Assembly: GCF_001870435.1 (NCBI RefSeq)
Contig: NZ_MDDR01000036.1
Location: 124,001 to 188,000 of the forward strand
Direction of reading: 5' to 3'
Origin: Pseudomonas costantinii
GTDB lineage: Bacteria; Pseudomonadota; Gammaproteobacteria; Pseudomonadales; Pseudomonadaceae
Length of the DNA: 64,000 nucleotides
The notes under the pieces are model-generated. The model did not search any database, had not been told where the DNA came from, and saw only the letters and a program-made list of their open reading frames with translations. This document shows, piece by piece, positions 34,821 to 43,830 of this stretch. The stretch's first letter is position 1. The number at the start of each line of letters is the position of its first letter. A program made the position numbers and the translations under genes.

Positions 34821-34931
34821 TCGTTCCCACGCTCCGCGTGGGAATGCCGCCCTGGACGCTCCGCGTACGCTCTTAAGGTCGTGACGCGGAGCGTCACAGG
34901 ATGCATTCCCACGCGGAGCGTAGGAACGATC
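34820..34931. repeat. Long inverted repeat, copy 2 of the GATCGTTCCCACGC family
   Basis: The arms ATCGTTCCCACGCTCCGCGT and ACGCGGAGCGTAGGAACGAT enclose inner GTGGGAATGC/GCATTCCCAC and a TGGACGCTCCGCG/CGCGGAGCGTCA pair. The last base of the preceding stop codon is part of the left arm. It lies upstream of the guaB promoter. Confidence 0.85.
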
Positions 34932-34985
34932 AGTGTTCAAAAAATATCCATCTATCAGTATTACCAAGTTTGTCAGAGTTTTACA

Positions 34986-35014
34986 TTGAGCCAGGCAGGG
35001 TGCATGTATATAAT
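34986..35014 (+). promoter_or_regulatory. Promoter of guaBA
   Basis: TTGAGC (34986-34991), a 17-base spacer and a perfect TATAAT (35009-35014). The expected start near 35021 leaves a leader of about 30 bases before guaB. Confidence 0.88.
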
Positions 35015-35050
35015 GGCGCGCTTCCATTTTCCCGCTCGGGAGCCCCCGCG

Positions 35051-36520
35051 ATGCTGCGTATCAGCCAAGAAGCTCTGACATTCGACGACATTCTCTTAGT
35101 GCCCGGTTATTCCGAGGTGCTTCCTAACGAAGTCAGTCTCAAGACCCGCCTAACCCGTGGCATCGAGCTGAATATTCCTCTGGTTTCTGCTGCCATGGAC
35201 ACCGTCACCGAAGCCCGTTTGGCAATCGCCATGGCTCAGGAAGGCGGCATCGGCATTATCCACAAGAACATGACCATCGAGCAGCAAGCTGCCGAAGTGC
35301 GCAAGGTCAAGCGTTACGAAGCCGGTGTGGTGAAAGATCCAATCACCATCGAGGCCGACGCCACCGTGCGTGACCTGTTCGACCTGACCCGCCTGCACAA
35401 CATCTCCGGTGTACCGGTGCTGCACGACGGCGACCTGGTTGGCATCGTCACTTCCCGTGACGTGCGCTTCGAAAACCGCCTTGAAATCACCGTCCGTGAA
35501 GTGATGACGCCCAAAGAGCGCCTGGTCACTGTCCGCGAAGGTGCCGACAAGGACGACGCTCGTGAATTGCTGCACAAGCACCGTATCGAGCGCGTGCTGA
35601 TCGTCGACGGCAAATTTGCCCTCAAAGGCATGATGACCGTCAACGACATCGAAAAAGCCAAGGCTTACCCACTGGCCAGCAAGGATGACCAAGGTCGTCT
35701 GCGTGTTGGCGCCGCCGTCGGTACCGGTAAAGACACCGGCGACCGTGTTGCGGCCCTGGTCGCTGCCGGCGTTGACGTGGTGGTGGTCGACACTGCCCAC
35801 GGTCACTCCAAAGGTGTGATCGACCGCGTTCGTTGGGTCAAACAGAATTTCCCTGAAGTGCAAGTGATCGGCGGCAACATTGCCACCGGCGCAGCAGCCA
35901 AGGCCCTGGCCGAAGCGGGCGCTGACGCAGTCAAGGTCGGTATCGGCCCAGGCTCGATCTGCACCACCCGTATCGTCGCTGGTGTAGGCGTGCCGCAAAT
36001 CAGCGCCATCGCCAACGTCGCCGCTGCCCTTGAAGGCACCGGCGTTCCGTTGATCGCCGACGGCGGCATCCGTTTCTCCGGTGACCTGTCCAAGGCCATC
36101 GTAGCCGGTGCATCCTGCGTGATGATGGGCTCGATGTTCGCAGGTACTGAAGAAGCGCCAGGCGAGATCGAACTGTTCCAGGGTCGCTCATACAAGGCTT
36201 ATCGCGGCATGGGTTCGCTGGGCGCCATGTCCCAGGCTCAAGGCTCTTCCGATCGTTACTTCCAGGACTCCTCGGCAGGCGCCGAGAAGCTCGTACCGGA
36301 AGGCATCGAAGGCCGTGTTCCTTACAAAGGCACCCTGAGCGCGATCATCCATCAACTGATGGGCGGCCTGCGTTCCTCGATGGGCTACACCGGCAGCGCC
36401 GACATCGAAGAAATGCGCACCAAGCCAGAGTTCGTGCGGATCACCGGCGCCGGCATGGCTGAATCCCATGTCCACGACGTGCAGATCACCAAGGAAGCGC
36501 CAAACTACCGCGTAGGTTGA
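35051..36520 (+). CDS. guaB: Inosine-5'-monophosphate dehydrogenase
   Basis: Oxidises IMP to XMP, the rate-limiting step to GMP. The product is 489 residues from ATG 35051 (MLRISQEALTFDDILLVPGY); upstream in-frame codons lie in the promoter and the repeat. Two CBS domains span about residues 95-205. The catalytic cysteine is in GIGPGSICTTRIVAGVG near residue 305, and the flap contains YRGMGSLGAM near residue 400. It is followed by guaA after 82 bases with a hairpin in between. Confidence 0.98.
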   Translation: MLRISQEALTFDDILLVPGYSEVLPNEVSLKTRLTRGIELNIPLVSAAMDTVTEARLAIAMAQEGGIGIIHKNMTIEQQAAEVRKVKRYEAGVVKDPITIEADATVRDLFDLTRLHNISGVPVLHDGDLVGIVTSRDVRFENRLEITVREVMTPKERLVTVREGADKDDARELLHKHRIERVLIVDGKFALKGMMTVNDIEKAKAYPLASKDDQGRLRVGAAVGTGKDTGDRVAALVAAGVDVVVVDTAHGHSKGVIDRVRWVKQNFPEVQVIGGNIATGAAAKALAEAGADAVKVGIGPGSICTTRIVAGVGVPQISAIANVAAALEGTGVPLIADGGIRFSGDLSKAIVAGASCVMMGSMFAGTEEAPGEIELFQGRSYKAYRGMGSLGAMSQAQGSSDRYFQDSSAGAEKLVPEGIEGRVPYKGTLSAIIHQLMGGLRSSMGYTGSADIEEMRTKPEFVRITGAGMAESHVHDVQITKEAPNYRVG

Positions 36521-36545
36521 TGCTTCCTGCAAACTGTTAAGTAAC

Positions 36546-36568
36546 CGGGGCTGTTTTATTCAGCCCCG
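36546..36568 (+). terminator. Hairpin between guaB and guaA
   Basis: CGGGGCTG, loop TTTTATT, then CAGCCCCG, followed by AGTTGTTTC. The weak T-run suggests partial termination or an RNA-stability element rather than a full stop. Confidence 0.5.
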
Positions 36569-36602
36569 AGTTGTTTCTGATTCACTAGACGAGACTGACT
36601 TC

Positions 36603-38180
36603 ATGGCCCTCGACATTCACGCCCACCGCATCCTGATCCTCGACTTCGGTTCCCAGTACACCCAGCTGATTGCTCGCCGCGTGCGTGAAATCGGCGTGTA
36701 CTGCGAACTGCATCCGTTCGACATGGACGACGAAGCGATTCGCGAATTCGCCCCTAAAGGCGTCATCCTCGCCGGTGGCCCCGAGTCCGTGCACGAAGCC
36801 AACAGCCCGCGCTGCCCGCAAGCCGTATTCGACCTGGGCGTACCGGTCTTCGGTATCTGCTACGGCATGCAAACCATGGCTGAACAGCTGGGTGGCAAGG
36901 TCGAAGGTTCCGAGCTGCGTGAATTCGGTTATGCCCGTGTAGATGTGGTCGGCAAGAGCCGCCTGCTGGACGGCATCGAAGACCACGTCGACGCCGACGG
37001 CCTGTTCGGCCTCGACGTGTGGATGAGCCACGGTGACAAGGTCACCAAGATGCCGGAAGACTTCCACATCCTGGCCAGCACCCCGAGCTGCCCGATCGCC
37101 GGCATGTTCAGCGACGAGCGTCGTTACTACGGCGTGCAGTTCCACCCGGAAGTGACCCACACCAAGCAAGGCGGCCGCATCCTGTCGCGCTTCATCCTCG
37201 ACATCTGCGAGTGTGAAGCCCTGTGGACCCCGTCGAAAATCGCTGAAGACGCCATTGCCAGCGTGCGCGCCCAAGTCGGCACCGACAACGTACTGCTCGG
37301 CCTGTCCGGCGGTGTTGACTCCTCCGTGGTTGCCGCGCTGCTGCACAAAGCCATCGGCGACCAACTGACCTGCGTCTTCGTCGACAACGGCCTGCTGCGT
37401 CTGCACGAAGGCGAGCAAGTGATGGCCATGTTCGCCGAGAACATGGGCGTCAAAGTGATCCGCGCCAACGCTGAGGACCAGTTCCTCAACAACCTGGCCG
37501 GCGAGTCCGACCCAGAGAAGAAGCGCAAGATCATCGGCCGCACCTTCATCGACGTCTTTGATGCCCAGGCCACCAGCCTGGACAACATCAAGTACCTCGC
37601 CCAGGGCACCATCTACCCTGACGTGATCGAGTCGGCCGGCGCCAAGAGCGGCAAGGCCCACGTGATCAAGTCCCACCACAACGTGGGTGGCCTGCCTGAG
37701 GAAATGAACCTCAAGCTGGTAGAACCGCTGCGCGAACTGTTCAAGGACGAAGTCCGCCGTCTGGGCCTGGAACTCGGCCTGCCGTACGACATGGTCTATC
37801 GCCACCCATTCCCAGGCCCAGGCCTGGGCGTGCGGATCCTCGGTGAAGTGAAAAAGGAATACGCCGACCTGCTGCGTCGCGCCGACCACATCTTCATCGA
37901 AGAACTGCGCAAGGCCGACTGGTACCACAAAGTCAGCCAGGCATTCGTGGTGTTCCAACCGGTGAAATCGGTTGGCGTTGTTGGCGATGGCCGTCGTTAC
38001 GCCTGGGTAGTTGCCCTGCGTGCTGTAGAAACCATCGACTTCATGACCGCCCGTTGGGCACACCTGCCGTACGAACTGCTGGAGACTGTCAGCGGCCGTA
38101 TCATCAATGAGATCGAAGGCATCTCGCGCGTGACGTATGACGTGTCGAGCAAGCCGCCGGCGACGATTGAGTGGGAGTGA
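36603..38180 (+). CDS. guaA: GMP synthase (glutamine-hydrolysing)
   Basis: Converts XMP to GMP using glutamine and ATP. The product is 525 residues. The class I glutamine amidotransferase domain has the nucleophile in VFGICYGMQTMAEQ near residue 86, with the catalytic His in VQFHPEVTHT near residue 180. The ATP pyrophosphatase P-loop is LLGLSGGVDSSVVAAL near residue 233. The C-terminal dimerisation domain ends in PPATIEWE, as in other GuaA proteins. Confidence 0.99.
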   Translation: MALDIHAHRILILDFGSQYTQLIARRVREIGVYCELHPFDMDDEAIREFAPKGVILAGGPESVHEANSPRCPQAVFDLGVPVFGICYGMQTMAEQLGGKVEGSELREFGYARVDVVGKSRLLDGIEDHVDADGLFGLDVWMSHGDKVTKMPEDFHILASTPSCPIAGMFSDERRYYGVQFHPEVTHTKQGGRILSRFILDICECEALWTPSKIAEDAIASVRAQVGTDNVLLGLSGGVDSSVVAALLHKAIGDQLTCVFVDNGLLRLHEGEQVMAMFAENMGVKVIRANAEDQFLNNLAGESDPEKKRKIIGRTFIDVFDAQATSLDNIKYLAQGTIYPDVIESAGAKSGKAHVIKSHHNVGGLPEEMNLKLVEPLRELFKDEVRRLGLELGLPYDMVYRHPFPGPGLGVRILGEVKKEYADLLRRADHIFIEELRKADWYHKVSQAFVVFQPVKSVGVVGDGRRYAWVVALRAVETIDFMTARWAHLPYELLETVSGRIINEIEGISRVTYDVSSKPPATIEWE

Positions 38181-38209
38181 TCCTGCGATAGCAGGTGAGT
38201 ACTGAAATA

Positions 38210-38245
38210 CAAAACCCCGGCCTTGAGCCGGGGTTTTGTGTTTTG
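38210..38245. terminator. Bidirectional terminator between guaA and treR
   Basis: CAAAACCCCGGC, a five-base loop and GCCGGGGTTTTG form a 12-bp stem whose AT ends give a T-run on both strands. It separates guaA from the converging treR. Confidence 0.92.
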
Positions 38246-38254
38246 GGCGTTTGT

Positions 38255-38959
38255 TTACCGCCGCGCAATATCTGAAAAGTAAAACTTATCCAACGTATGC
38301 CGCGACTCGGTGTACTCAAACTGCCTTCCGTCCTGCAAAAACGTCTGGTTGCTCACCACAATCACATGGCTTTGCCCATCCAGATCCAGATGCGCCTGAT
38401 CGTCCTTGCTACGGGGCAGGGCTTCGATGGTGCGTTGGGCGTAGCTGATCTGCAATTGCAGCGTTTGCTCGATAAACGCGTAGATCGACTGTTCGGCGAT
38501 ATCGCGGTCCAAGCCTGGGATCAGGTCGGCGACGAAGTGGTTGATGTCGAGAATCACCCGTTTGCCGCCAATCCGCCGTACCCGTTTGATGCGGGTGATC
38601 AGTGCGCCGGCTTCGGCTTCGATGTGTTGCAGCAGTGAACCTTCCAGCGGGAACTGGGTGAATTCGACGACTTCGGTGCGTACGTCATCGCCCAGGTCGG
38701 CGTGGGTTTCGTGGAAGCTGACGATACCGCCCAGTTGAAATTCAATGGGGTTAGGCGACAGCACGAAGGTGCCTTTGCCGTGGATTTTTTGCGCAAACCC
38801 ACGTTCCTGCAACTGCTCGATGGCACGGCGCACGGTGCCACGGCTGGCTTGGTAGGCGTCCATCAGTTCTGTTTCGGAGGGAAGGCGCGTGCCGCGTTGC
38901 AGGCGTTCAGTGGTGATGCTGGCAAGCAGATCCGTATAGATCTGGTTGTATTTGCTCAT
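38255..38959 (-). CDS. treR: Trehalose operon repressor TreR (GntR/UTRA family)
   Basis: A 234-residue GntR-family regulator. The winged helix (MSKYNQIYTDLLASITTERL to GKGTFVLS) spans residues 1-68 with the recognition helix in ELMDAYQASRGTVRRAIEQL. The UTRA ligand domain follows from about residue 85. It is divergent from treP, and two identical palindromes lie between the genes at 39105-39146. The ligand in related systems is trehalose-6-phosphate. Confidence 0.92.
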   Translation of the reverse strand: MSKYNQIYTDLLASITTERLQRGTRLPSETELMDAYQASRGTVRRAIEQLQERGFAQKIHGKGTFVLSPNPIEFQLGGIVSFHETHADLGDDVRTEVVEFTQFPLEGSLLQHIEAEAGALITRIKRVRRIGGKRVILDINHFVADLIPGLDRDIAEQSIYAFIEQTLQLQISYAQRTIEALPRSKDDQAHLDLDGQSHVIVVSNQTFLQDGRQFEYTESRHTLDKFYFSDIARR

Positions 38960-39104
38960 GGGGATGGCTCTGTGCCCGACTTGGTGAAGGTGAACTGTGC
39001 GTTCAAGGCAGGAACCTTAGTGGCACGGGTGGGGTTTGTCCATTGGACCCAGGTGGAAGAAAGGAAAAGTCTGACTGCAAATTCAGAAAAATAAACTATT
39101 TGTA

Positions 39105-39146
39105 ACTCGTACAGACGAGTTGTTGCTTTAACTCGTACAGACGAGT
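39105..39146. promoter_or_regulatory. Two TreR operators
   Basis: Two perfect 16-base palindromes of identical sequence, ACTCGTACAGACGAGT, at 39105-39120 and 39131-39146, 26 bases apart centre to centre. The second fills most of the spacer of the treP promoter, so binding should block transcription. The length and GntR context support TreR as the ligand. Confidence 0.85.
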
Positions 39147-39151
39147 ACTTT
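39123..39151 (+). promoter_or_regulatory. Promoter of the treP operon
   Basis: TTGCTT (39123-39128), a 17-base spacer and TACTTT (39146-39151). The downstream operator palindrome sits in the spacer. Confidence 0.65.
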
Positions 39152-39211
39152 TGCCCTCGGCGTGCTGCCAATGACTGCCCTCAAATAAAAAAATCAAAGT
39201 GGAAACCAAGC

Positions 39212-40654
39212 ATGAGCCACGACTATTCGAATATTGCCCGCGAGATTCTCGAGCACCTCGGGGGCAGCGATAACCTAGAGCAAGCTGCCCACTGCGTGAC
39301 CCGCCTGCGCCTGGCGCTCAAGGATCCAAGCCGGGTCAACAGCAGTGCGCTGAACCAGGTCGATCTGGTCAAGGGTTCGTTCTTCACCGGTGGCCTGTTC
39401 CAGGTGGTCATCGGCCCTGGCGAAGTGGAGAAGGTCTATGCCGCCCTGCGCGAACAGACCGGCCTCGCCGCCGCCACCATTGCTGACGTCAAGCAGAAGG
39501 GCGCCGACAAAACCAATGCCATGCAGCGTCTGGTGCGGGTGTTCTCCGATGTGTTCATGCCGATCCTGCCCGCGCTGATCATTGCCGGTCTGTTGATGGG
39601 CGTGAACAACCTGATGGGCGCCAAGGGCATGTTCATTGAGGGCAAGACACTGCTGGAGGCCTATCCGAACCTGGATGGCCTGTGGAGCCTGATCAACCTG
39701 ATGGCCAACACCTCGTTCGTGTTCCTGCCGGCGCTGGTGGGGTGGTCGGCGGCCAAGCGGTTTGGTGGCAGTGAAATCCTCGGCATCGTGCTCGGCTTGA
39801 TGCTGGTACACCCTGACCTGCTTAACGCCTGGAACTACGGCAAGGCAGTCGCCGGTCTGGACGGCCAGAGCCTGCCGTACTTCGATATTTTCGGCTGGTT
39901 CAAGATCGAAAAAGTTGGGTATCAGGGGCAGATCCTGCCGATCCTGATGGCGGCCTATGTGATGAGCGTCATTGAGAAATGGCTGCGGGCGCGGGTGCCC
40001 AACGCGATTCAACTGCTGGTTGTACCGATCACCACCATCGTGGTCACCGGCGTGCTGGCCCTGGCGATTATCGGCCCGGTGACCCGTCACCTCGGCATTC
40101 TGATCACCGAAGGCGTGGTCACCCTGTTTGACTTGGCGCCGATGGTCGGCGGGGCAATTTTCGGCCTGCTGTATGCGCCGTTGGTGATCACCGGCATGCA
40201 CCACATGTTCCTCGCCGTAGACCTGCAGCTTATTTCTACTCAGGGCGGCACGTTTATCTGGCCGATGATCGTGATGTCCAACCTGGCCCAGGGCAGTGCG
40301 GCACTCGGTGTGTTCTACATGAGCCGCAACGCGCGGGACAAAAGCATGGCTTCGACCTCGGCGATTTCCGCGTATTTCGGCATCACTGAACCGGCGATGT
40401 TTGGGGTGAACCTGCGCTTCAAGTTTCCGTTCTATGCCGCCTTGCTCGGCTCAGCACTGGGCAGCATTTTCCTGTCGCTTAACAAAGTGCAGGCGTCGGC
40501 CATCGGCGTCGGTGGCTTGCCCGGTTTTATCTCGATCATTCCGCAGTACATCCCGAGTTTTGTGATTGGGATGGTCATCGCGATTGTGGTGCCGTTTGTT
40601 TTGACCTGTGCCTTGAGCATGAAGATCGTGCGCCCGGGATATCGGGTCGCCTGA
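39212..40654 (+). CDS. treP: PTS trehalose transporter subunit EIIBC
   Basis: Imports trehalose and phosphorylates it to trehalose-6-phosphate. The product is 480 residues. The EIIB domain at residues 1-90 has the phosphorylated Cys28 in AAHCVTRLRLALKD. The EIIC domain (about 105-470) has ten or so hydrophobic segments and the GITEPAMFGVNL loop near residue 390. No EIIA domain is attached; EIIA is supplied by the fusion protein at 43831. It is the first gene of the trehalose operon. Confidence 0.94.
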   Translation: MSHDYSNIAREILEHLGGSDNLEQAAHCVTRLRLALKDPSRVNSSALNQVDLVKGSFFTGGLFQVVIGPGEVEKVYAALREQTGLAAATIADVKQKGADKTNAMQRLVRVFSDVFMPILPALIIAGLLMGVNNLMGAKGMFIEGKTLLEAYPNLDGLWSLINLMANTSFVFLPALVGWSAAKRFGGSEILGIVLGLMLVHPDLLNAWNYGKAVAGLDGQSLPYFDIFGWFKIEKVGYQGQILPILMAAYVMSVIEKWLRARVPNAIQLLVVPITTIVVTGVLALAIIGPVTRHLGILITEGVVTLFDLAPMVGGAIFGLLYAPLVITGMHHMFLAVDLQLISTQGGTFIWPMIVMSNLAQGSAALGVFYMSRNARDKSMASTSAISAYFGITEPAMFGVNLRFKFPFYAALLGSALGSIFLSLNKVQASAIGVGGLPGFISIIPQYIPSFVIGMVIAIVVPFVLTCALSMKIVRPGYRVA

Positions 40655-40661
40655 TTGATCG

Positions 40662-40691
40662 CTATCGCAGGCGAGCCAGCTCCCACAGTTG
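40662..40691. repeat. REP-like palindrome between treP and treC
   Basis: TCGCTATCGCAGGCGAGCCA followed by GCTCCCACAG, one half of the common Pseudomonas palindrome also seen at 221-258. Confidence 0.6.
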
Positions 40692-40718
40692 ATCGTATTC
40701 CAAGTTGAAGGAGTTCCC

Positions 40719-42365
40719 ATGCAAAACTGGCAACACTCGGTGATCTACCAGATCTACCCCAAAAGCTTCCACAGCCACGCGGGTAACGCCACCGGTGACC
40801 TGCTGGGGATCGTGGATAAACTCGATTACCTGAAATGGCTGGGCGTTGATTGCCTGTGGATCACCCCGTTCCTGCGCTCGCCGCAACGCGACAACGGCTA
40901 CGACATCAGTGACTACTACGCCATCGACCCCAGCTACGGGACCATGGCCGACTGCGATTTGCTGATCAGCGAAGCGGCCAAGCGCGGCATCAAGCTGATG
41001 CTCGATATTGTGGTCAACCACACCTCCATCGAGCATGAGTGGTTCCAACAAGCGCGCAGCAGCCTCGATAACCCATACCGCGATTTCTACATCTGGCGCG
41101 ACCAGCCGAATAACTGGGAATCCAAGTTCGGTGGTTCGGCCTGGGAATACGAGGCACAAACCGGCCAGTACTTCCTGCACCTGTTCGACCACACCCAGGC
41201 CGACCTGAATTGGGACAACCCCAAGGTGCGCGCCGAGGTGTTCAAGTTGATGCGTTTCTGGCGCGACAAGGGTGTGGGCGGTTTCCGCCTGGACGTGATC
41301 AACCTGATCTCCAAGCCCGCCGATTTCCCGGAAGACAATAGCGACGGTCGCCGTTTCTACACCGACGGCCCGAACGTGCATGAATACCTGCAGGAAATGC
41401 ACCGCGAAGTCTTCGAAGGGCATGAACTGATCAACGTCGGCGAGATGTCGTCCACCAGCCTCGAGCACTGCATCCGCTACTCGCGGCCGGAGTCGAAAGA
41501 GCTGTCGATGACCTTTAACTTTCATCACCTGAAAGTCGATTATCCGAACCTGCAAAAGTGGGTGAAGGCGGACTTTGATTTCCTGCAGCTCAAGCAAATT
41601 TTCTCCGACTGGCAACTGGGCATGCAGGCCGGTGGCGGCTGGAACGCGCTGTTCTGGTGTAACCACGACCAGCCGCGCGTGGTCTCGCGGTTTGGTGACG
41701 ACGGAGAGCATCGCGTGGTCTCGGCCAAGATGCTCGCCACCGCGCTGCACTTCCTCCAAGGCACGCCGTATGTGTACCAGGGCGAAGAGTTGGGCATGAC
41801 AGATCCGGGCTTCGACACAATCTCGCAGTACCGCGATGTGGAGACCCTGAACATCTTCCGCCTCAAGCGTGAGGCGGGGGAGTCCGAGGCGTCGAGTATG
41901 GCGGCGATCATGCAGAAGTCCCGCGACAACGGGCGTACGCCGATGCAGTGGAGCACCCAAGCTAATGCCGGTTTCAGCACGGGCGAACCGTGGATTGGCA
42001 TCCCCGCCAATGCGGCGCAGATCAACGTCGAAAGCCAATTGGATGACCCGGATTCGGTGCTGTATCACTACCGCGCGTTGATCGCGTTGCGTCGTCACGA
42101 ACCGCTGATTCAGGAAGGCGTTTACCGCCAACTGCTGCAAGACCACCTGCAAGTCTGGGCCTACCTGCGCGAAGGCCATGGCGAGCGCCTGTTGGTGCTC
42201 AACAACTTCTACGGCACGCCGTGCGAAATCCAACTGCCCGACCACGTGATCAGTGCGGCGAAAGAGCAACGCCTGCTGATCAGCAACTACCCCGACTGCC
42301 CGCAACGCACGGCGACGGTAACGCTACGCCCTTACGAATCCTTTGTGCTGCACCTCAAGGACTGA
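40719..42365 (+). CDS. treC: Alpha,alpha-phosphotrehalase
   Basis: Hydrolyses trehalose-6-phosphate to glucose and glucose-6-phosphate. The product is 548 residues from ATG 40719, preceded by GAAGGAG; an upstream GTG-type start at 40689 is less likely. It is a GH13 enzyme with DIVVNHTS near residue 98, the nucleophile Asp192 in GGFRLDVINLIS, the acid/base Glu242 in NVGEMSSTS and Asp317 in WCNHDQPR. It lies 64 bases after treP, with a REP-like palindrome between. Confidence 0.95.
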   Translation: MQNWQHSVIYQIYPKSFHSHAGNATGDLLGIVDKLDYLKWLGVDCLWITPFLRSPQRDNGYDISDYYAIDPSYGTMADCDLLISEAAKRGIKLMLDIVVNHTSIEHEWFQQARSSLDNPYRDFYIWRDQPNNWESKFGGSAWEYEAQTGQYFLHLFDHTQADLNWDNPKVRAEVFKLMRFWRDKGVGGFRLDVINLISKPADFPEDNSDGRRFYTDGPNVHEYLQEMHREVFEGHELINVGEMSSTSLEHCIRYSRPESKELSMTFNFHHLKVDYPNLQKWVKADFDFLQLKQIFSDWQLGMQAGGGWNALFWCNHDQPRVVSRFGDDGEHRVVSAKMLATALHFLQGTPYVYQGEELGMTDPGFDTISQYRDVETLNIFRLKREAGESEASSMAAIMQKSRDNGRTPMQWSTQANAGFSTGEPWIGIPANAAQINVESQLDDPDSVLYHYRALIALRRHEPLIQEGVYRQLLQDHLQVWAYLREGHGERLLVLNNFYGTPCEIQLPDHVISAAKEQRLLISNYPDCPQRTATVTLRPYESFVLHLKD

Positions 42366-42370
42366 GGTCC

Positions 42371-42484
42371 GTAGCAGCTGTCGAGCGCCAGCGAGGCTGC
42401 GTCAGGCGCGACTCGGTGCCAGCGTCTGGCGTGATTACGGCGGTGTGGCCAACGCAGCCTCGCTGGCAGCTCGACAGCTGCTAC
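42371..42484. repeat. Large inverted repeat between treC and the porin gene
   Basis: The arms 42371-42402 and 42452-42484 are complementary over about 32 bases with one single-base insertion; they begin with GTAGCAGCTGTCGAGC and end with GCTCGACAGCTGCTAC. The 49-base loop contains a weaker inner pair. No T-run follows. Its position inside an operon means it can change RNA stability or read-through. Confidence 0.9.
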
Positions 42485-42560
42485 GTAAAGTCGCGAGTTG
42501 GACCCTGTGTGGGAGCACAGGAAGCTTCAAAAAAACATAATAAAAATATCGGAGTGCTTC

Positions 42561-43781
42561 ATGAAAACAACAATAAAGCTGGGCCTCATTGCGTCGTGTC
42601 TCACCGCTCCATTTGCCGCTCAGGCCCTGGAATTTGCCGGTTACTTGCGCAGTGGCGCGGGCACTTCAACGGGCAGTGGCAAGCAGCAGTGCTTCCAGTT
42701 GCCGGGGGCGCAATCGAAGTACCGTTTGGGTAACGAATGTGAGCAGTACGCCGAATTGGAATTGCGCCAGGACCTGCTGACTCTCGACGATGGCTCGGTG
42801 CTCAGCGTCGATGCCATGGCATCTCTCTACAACAAATACGACCGCGCCCTGAAATTCCAGGGCGACGACAACGGCTCGGCGCGCATGCCGCAGATGTATG
42901 CGCAATGGTCCAACCTGCCTAGCCTCAATGGCGGTTCGGTGTGGGCCGGTCGACGTTACTACAAACGTAATGACATCCATATTTCCGACTTCTACTACTG
43001 GAACCAGAGCGCCACGGGCGGTGGTGTTGAGGACGTACTGATTGGCGACCTCAAATACAGCTACGCCATTTCCCGCAAGGACAACCTGTACCAGAAAGAA
43101 TACGCCACCCGTCACGACTTCAACGTGGCTGGCTTCAAGACCAACCCCGGCGGCGAGCTGGAATTTGGCTTGAGCTACATCGATAAAGCCGGCGGTCGCG
43201 ACGCCAACAGCGGTTGGGCGATCACGGCGCAGCATGTGCAAAAACCTTTCCTGGGTGGCAAGAACAAATTCGCCTTGCAGTACGGCGAAGGCCCCGGCAC
43301 CGGCCTTGGTTATACCGGCGATACCACCTTGGACAACAGCAGCAAAAGCTACCGCGCCGTGGAGTTTTTCGACTGGCAGGTGACCCCGCGTTTCGGCGGG
43401 CAGATCGAAGCGGTGTACCAGAAAGATATCCGCCCCGGCAGCCAGGACCAGACCTGGATGTCCATCGGTGTGCGACCGGCGTATGCCATCAGTGAGCAGT
43501 TCAAGCTGGTCACCGAACTTGGGCATGATCAAGTCGAGGCCACCGGCGGTACGCGCAAGCTGAGCAAATTTACCTTCGCCCCGACCTGGTCGCCCAAAGG
43601 CCCGGATTTCTGGGCGCGGCCCGAAGTGCGTTTGTACTACACCTATGCAACCTGGAACGAAGCGGCCAAGCGCGCGGCGAATGAACTGGCGGCGGGTTCG
43701 GCGTTGTCCGATACCGGCGCTTACGGCACGGCGTTGCATGGGTCGAATTTTGGTGTGCAGGTTGAGTATTGGTGGAAGTAA
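42561..43781 (+). CDS. LamB-like carbohydrate porin
   Basis: Outer-membrane maltoporin-family channel of 406 residues from ATG 42561 (ATCGGAG just upstream). A signal peptide ends in LTAPFAAQA at residue 22, and the mature protein begins LEFAGYLRSGAGTS, a typical LamB start. Aromatic-rich beta strands follow, with the C-terminal FGVQVEYWWK ending, aromatic as in other porins. The position in the tre operon suggests trehalose uptake across the outer membrane. Confidence 0.9.
   Translation: MKTTIKLGLIASCLTAPFAAQALEFAGYLRSGAGTSTGSGKQQCFQLPGAQSKYRLGNECEQYAELELRQDLLTLDDGSVLSVDAMASLYNKYDRALKFQGDDNGSARMPQMYAQWSNLPSLNGGSVWAGRRYYKRNDIHISDFYYWNQSATGGGVEDVLIGDLKYSYAISRKDNLYQKEYATRHDFNVAGFKTNPGGELEFGLSYIDKAGGRDANSGWAITAQHVQKPFLGGKNKFALQYGEGPGTGLGYTGDTTLDNSSKSYRAVEFFDWQVTPRFGGQIEAVYQKDIRPGSQDQTWMSIGVRPAYAISEQFKLVTELGHDQVEATGGTRKLSKFTFAPTWSPKGPDFWARPEVRLYYTYATWNEAAKRAANELAAGSALSDTGAYGTALHGSNFGVQVEYWWK
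42566..42577 (+). promoter_or_regulatory. CA motif at the porin start, possible Crc/Hfq site
   Basis: AACAACAATAAA (four AAN units) overlaps codons 2-6 of the porin gene. It fits the AANAANAA motif recognised by Hfq/Crc in carbon-catabolite repression in pseudomonads. Upstream, AAACATAATAAAAATA adds A-rich context. Confidence 0.55.
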
Positions 43782-43830
43782 TCCATCCTCCGCCCAATGA
43801 TTTTTACAGAACAAAACAGCAGGTGAAATC

